Below are positions 5,602 through 6,507 of a stretch of DNA of 6,507 nucleotides, in pieces. The first letter of the stretch is position 1; the number at the start of each line of letters is the position of its first letter. Source of the stretch: Hyphomicrobiales bacterium (GTDB lineage Bacteria > Pseudomonadota > Alphaproteobacteria > Rhizobiales > Xanthobacteraceae). The stretch lies in assembly GCA_017304505.1 (NCBI GenBank), contig JAFKKQ010000378.1:1-6507 (forward strand), given 5' to 3'. The translations under genes were made by a program, and so were the position numbers. Below the pieces are notes generated by a model. That model saw nothing but the letters and a program-made list of their open reading frames with translations. It did no database searches and was not told where the DNA came from.

Positions 5602-6507
5602 CCTTTGCGGCCAGCGAGGTCCTGCACGTACTGCCAGGCGACGCGCCCCGAGCGCGAGCCGCGCGTCGTTGCCCATTCCAGCGCTTCGCGGCGAAGATCG
5701 TCGGCGTCCATCGGGATCTTGAAGTGGCTGACGTAGCCTTCGACCATCGCCAGGAACTCGTCCTGACTGCAGCGGTGGAAGCCGAGCCACAGGCCGAAGC
5801 GATCGGACAGCGAGACTTTCTCCTCCACCGTTTCGCCCGGGTTGATGGCGGTCGAACGCTCGTTCTCCATCATGGCGCGCGACAGGAGGTGGCGGCGGTT
5901 CGACGTGGCGTAAAGGATCACGTTCTCCGGCCGGCCTTCGATGCCGCCTTCGAGCACCGCCTTGAGCGATTTGTATGAGGTGTCGTCGGCATCGAACGAC
6001 AGGTCGTCGCAGAATACGATGAAGCGATAAGGCGCCGGACGCAGCAGCGCCATCAGGTCGGGCAGGCTCTCGACGTCCTCGCGATGGATCTCGATGAGCT
6101 TGAGGTTGCCGCGGGCATGGCTGGCGTTGACCGCGGCGTGAGCGGCTTTGACCAGGGACGACTTGCCCATGCCGCGCGCGCCCCAAAGCAGCGCGTTGTT
6201 GGCCGGAAGGCCGCGTGCGAAACGCTCCGTGTTCTCCATCAGCGTGTCGCGCATCCGGTCGATACCCTTGAGCAGCACCATCTCGACCCGGTTGACGCGC
6301 GGCACCGGCTGAAGCACCAGGCCCTTTGCGATCCAGATGAAGGCGTCGGCGGCGGTGAAGTCCGTCGTGGCGTTGGGCTGGGGAGCCAGCCGCTCGAGCG
6401 CATCGGCGATTCGCGTCAAGGCGAGAGGGTCCAGTCCTGCAGCCGGGGCGAGCTTTGGCCCGGTCTTTGGCTCGCTTGCAGGCTCGCTTCCGGGCTTGGC
6501 TTTCGAC
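5583..6507 (-). CDS. DUF815 / COG2607 P-loop ATPase (5' end outside window)
   Basis: Predicted AAA+-like cytoplasmic ATPase of unknown role. On the minus strand the frame runs from the window edge (base 6506) to a TGA at 5585-5583, 307 visible residues. The TTG at 6419 is an internal Leu codon: upstream of it the frame stays open with a Lys/Pro/Ala/Glu-rich segment, as expected for this family's low-complexity N-terminus, so the true start is beyond 6507. Walker A GARGMGKS is at 6182-6159. Walker B CDDLSFD is at 6011-5991, followed by a sensor-like ATSNRRH near 5909-5889 and SDRFGLWLGF, a candidate arginine-finger region. The C-terminal GSRSGRVAWQYVQDLAGR is typical of the family. It converges on the nlpD-like gene with eight bases between the stops. 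In related genomes I recall yajC-secDF nearby; that is not visible here. Confidence 0.93.
   Translation of the reverse strand, partial: SKAKPGSEPASEPKTGPKLAPAAGLDPLALTRIADALERLAPQPNATTDFTAADAFIWIAKGLVLQPVPRVNRVEMVLLKGIDRMRDTLMENTERFARGLPANNALLWGARGMGKSSLVKAAHAAVNASHARGNLKLIEIHREDVESLPDLMALLRPAPYRFIVFCDDLSFDADDTSYKSLKAVLEGGIEGRPENVILYATSNRRHLLSRAMMENERSTAINPGETVEEKVSLSDRFGLWLGFHRCSQDEFLAMVEGYVSHFKIPMDADDLRREALEWATTRGSRSGRVAWQYVQDLAGRKGVRLSA

Noticed and set aside
6417..6419. TTG as the start of the DUF815 gene
   Set aside because: The minus-strand frame remains open to the window edge, with a segment typical of the family's variable N-terminus.
1..6507. CRISPR array, tRNA, rRNA, insertion sequence or defence island
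   Set aside because: No regularly spaced direct repeats, tRNA-like cloverleaf with CCA end, transposase, integrase or nuclease gene is seen.

Overview
The window is high-GC DNA with a gene order typical of Rhizobiales Alphaproteobacteria, most like the Bradyrhizobium/Afipia/Rhodopseudomonas group. This assignment rests on remembered protein resemblance (TatC, SerRS, the DUF815 ATPase), gene order and GC-ending codons; no search was run.

Layout: tatC (3' part, + strand, 1-829); a 375-base gene-free stretch (830-1204); serS (1205-2611); surE (2614-3375); pcm (3388-4032); a 138-base AT-richer regulatory gap; an NlpD/DipM-like LysM-M23 lipoprotein gene (4171-5574); and, convergent on the minus strand, the 3' part of a DUF815/COG2607 P-loop ATPase gene (5583-6507, 5' end outside). 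The serS-surE-pcm genes are packed 2 and 12 bases apart and look like one operon. The surE-pcm-nlpD neighbourhood is the same as in gammaproteobacteria, but rpoS is not there and the next gene is DUF815.

The genes are envelope and housekeeping functions: Tat export of folded proteins, seryl-tRNA charging, nucleotide and damaged-protein repair, and control of septal peptidoglycan splitting. The LysM-M23 protein has lost most of its zinc and catalytic residues, so it is probably an amidase activator rather than an enzyme.

The least ordinary parts are: (1) the tatC-serS gap, which has a promoter-like site with a CCTAGG-centred dyad between its two boxes, then a 16-bp palindrome, then a perfect 19-bp inverted repeat enclosing two more hairpins (a candidate structured RNA or dispersed repeat); (2) serS, which is about 38 residues longer than E. 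coli SerRS, mainly from an insertion just before the TAE serine-binding motif, lying in a tract of about 49% GC against 67-78% on either side; (3) the pcm-nlpD gap, with a CtrA-like box and a hairpin that covers the nlpD ribosome binding site. I see no CRISPR array, tRNA, rRNA, insertion sequence or phage gene. No clearly new multi-gene system is present.
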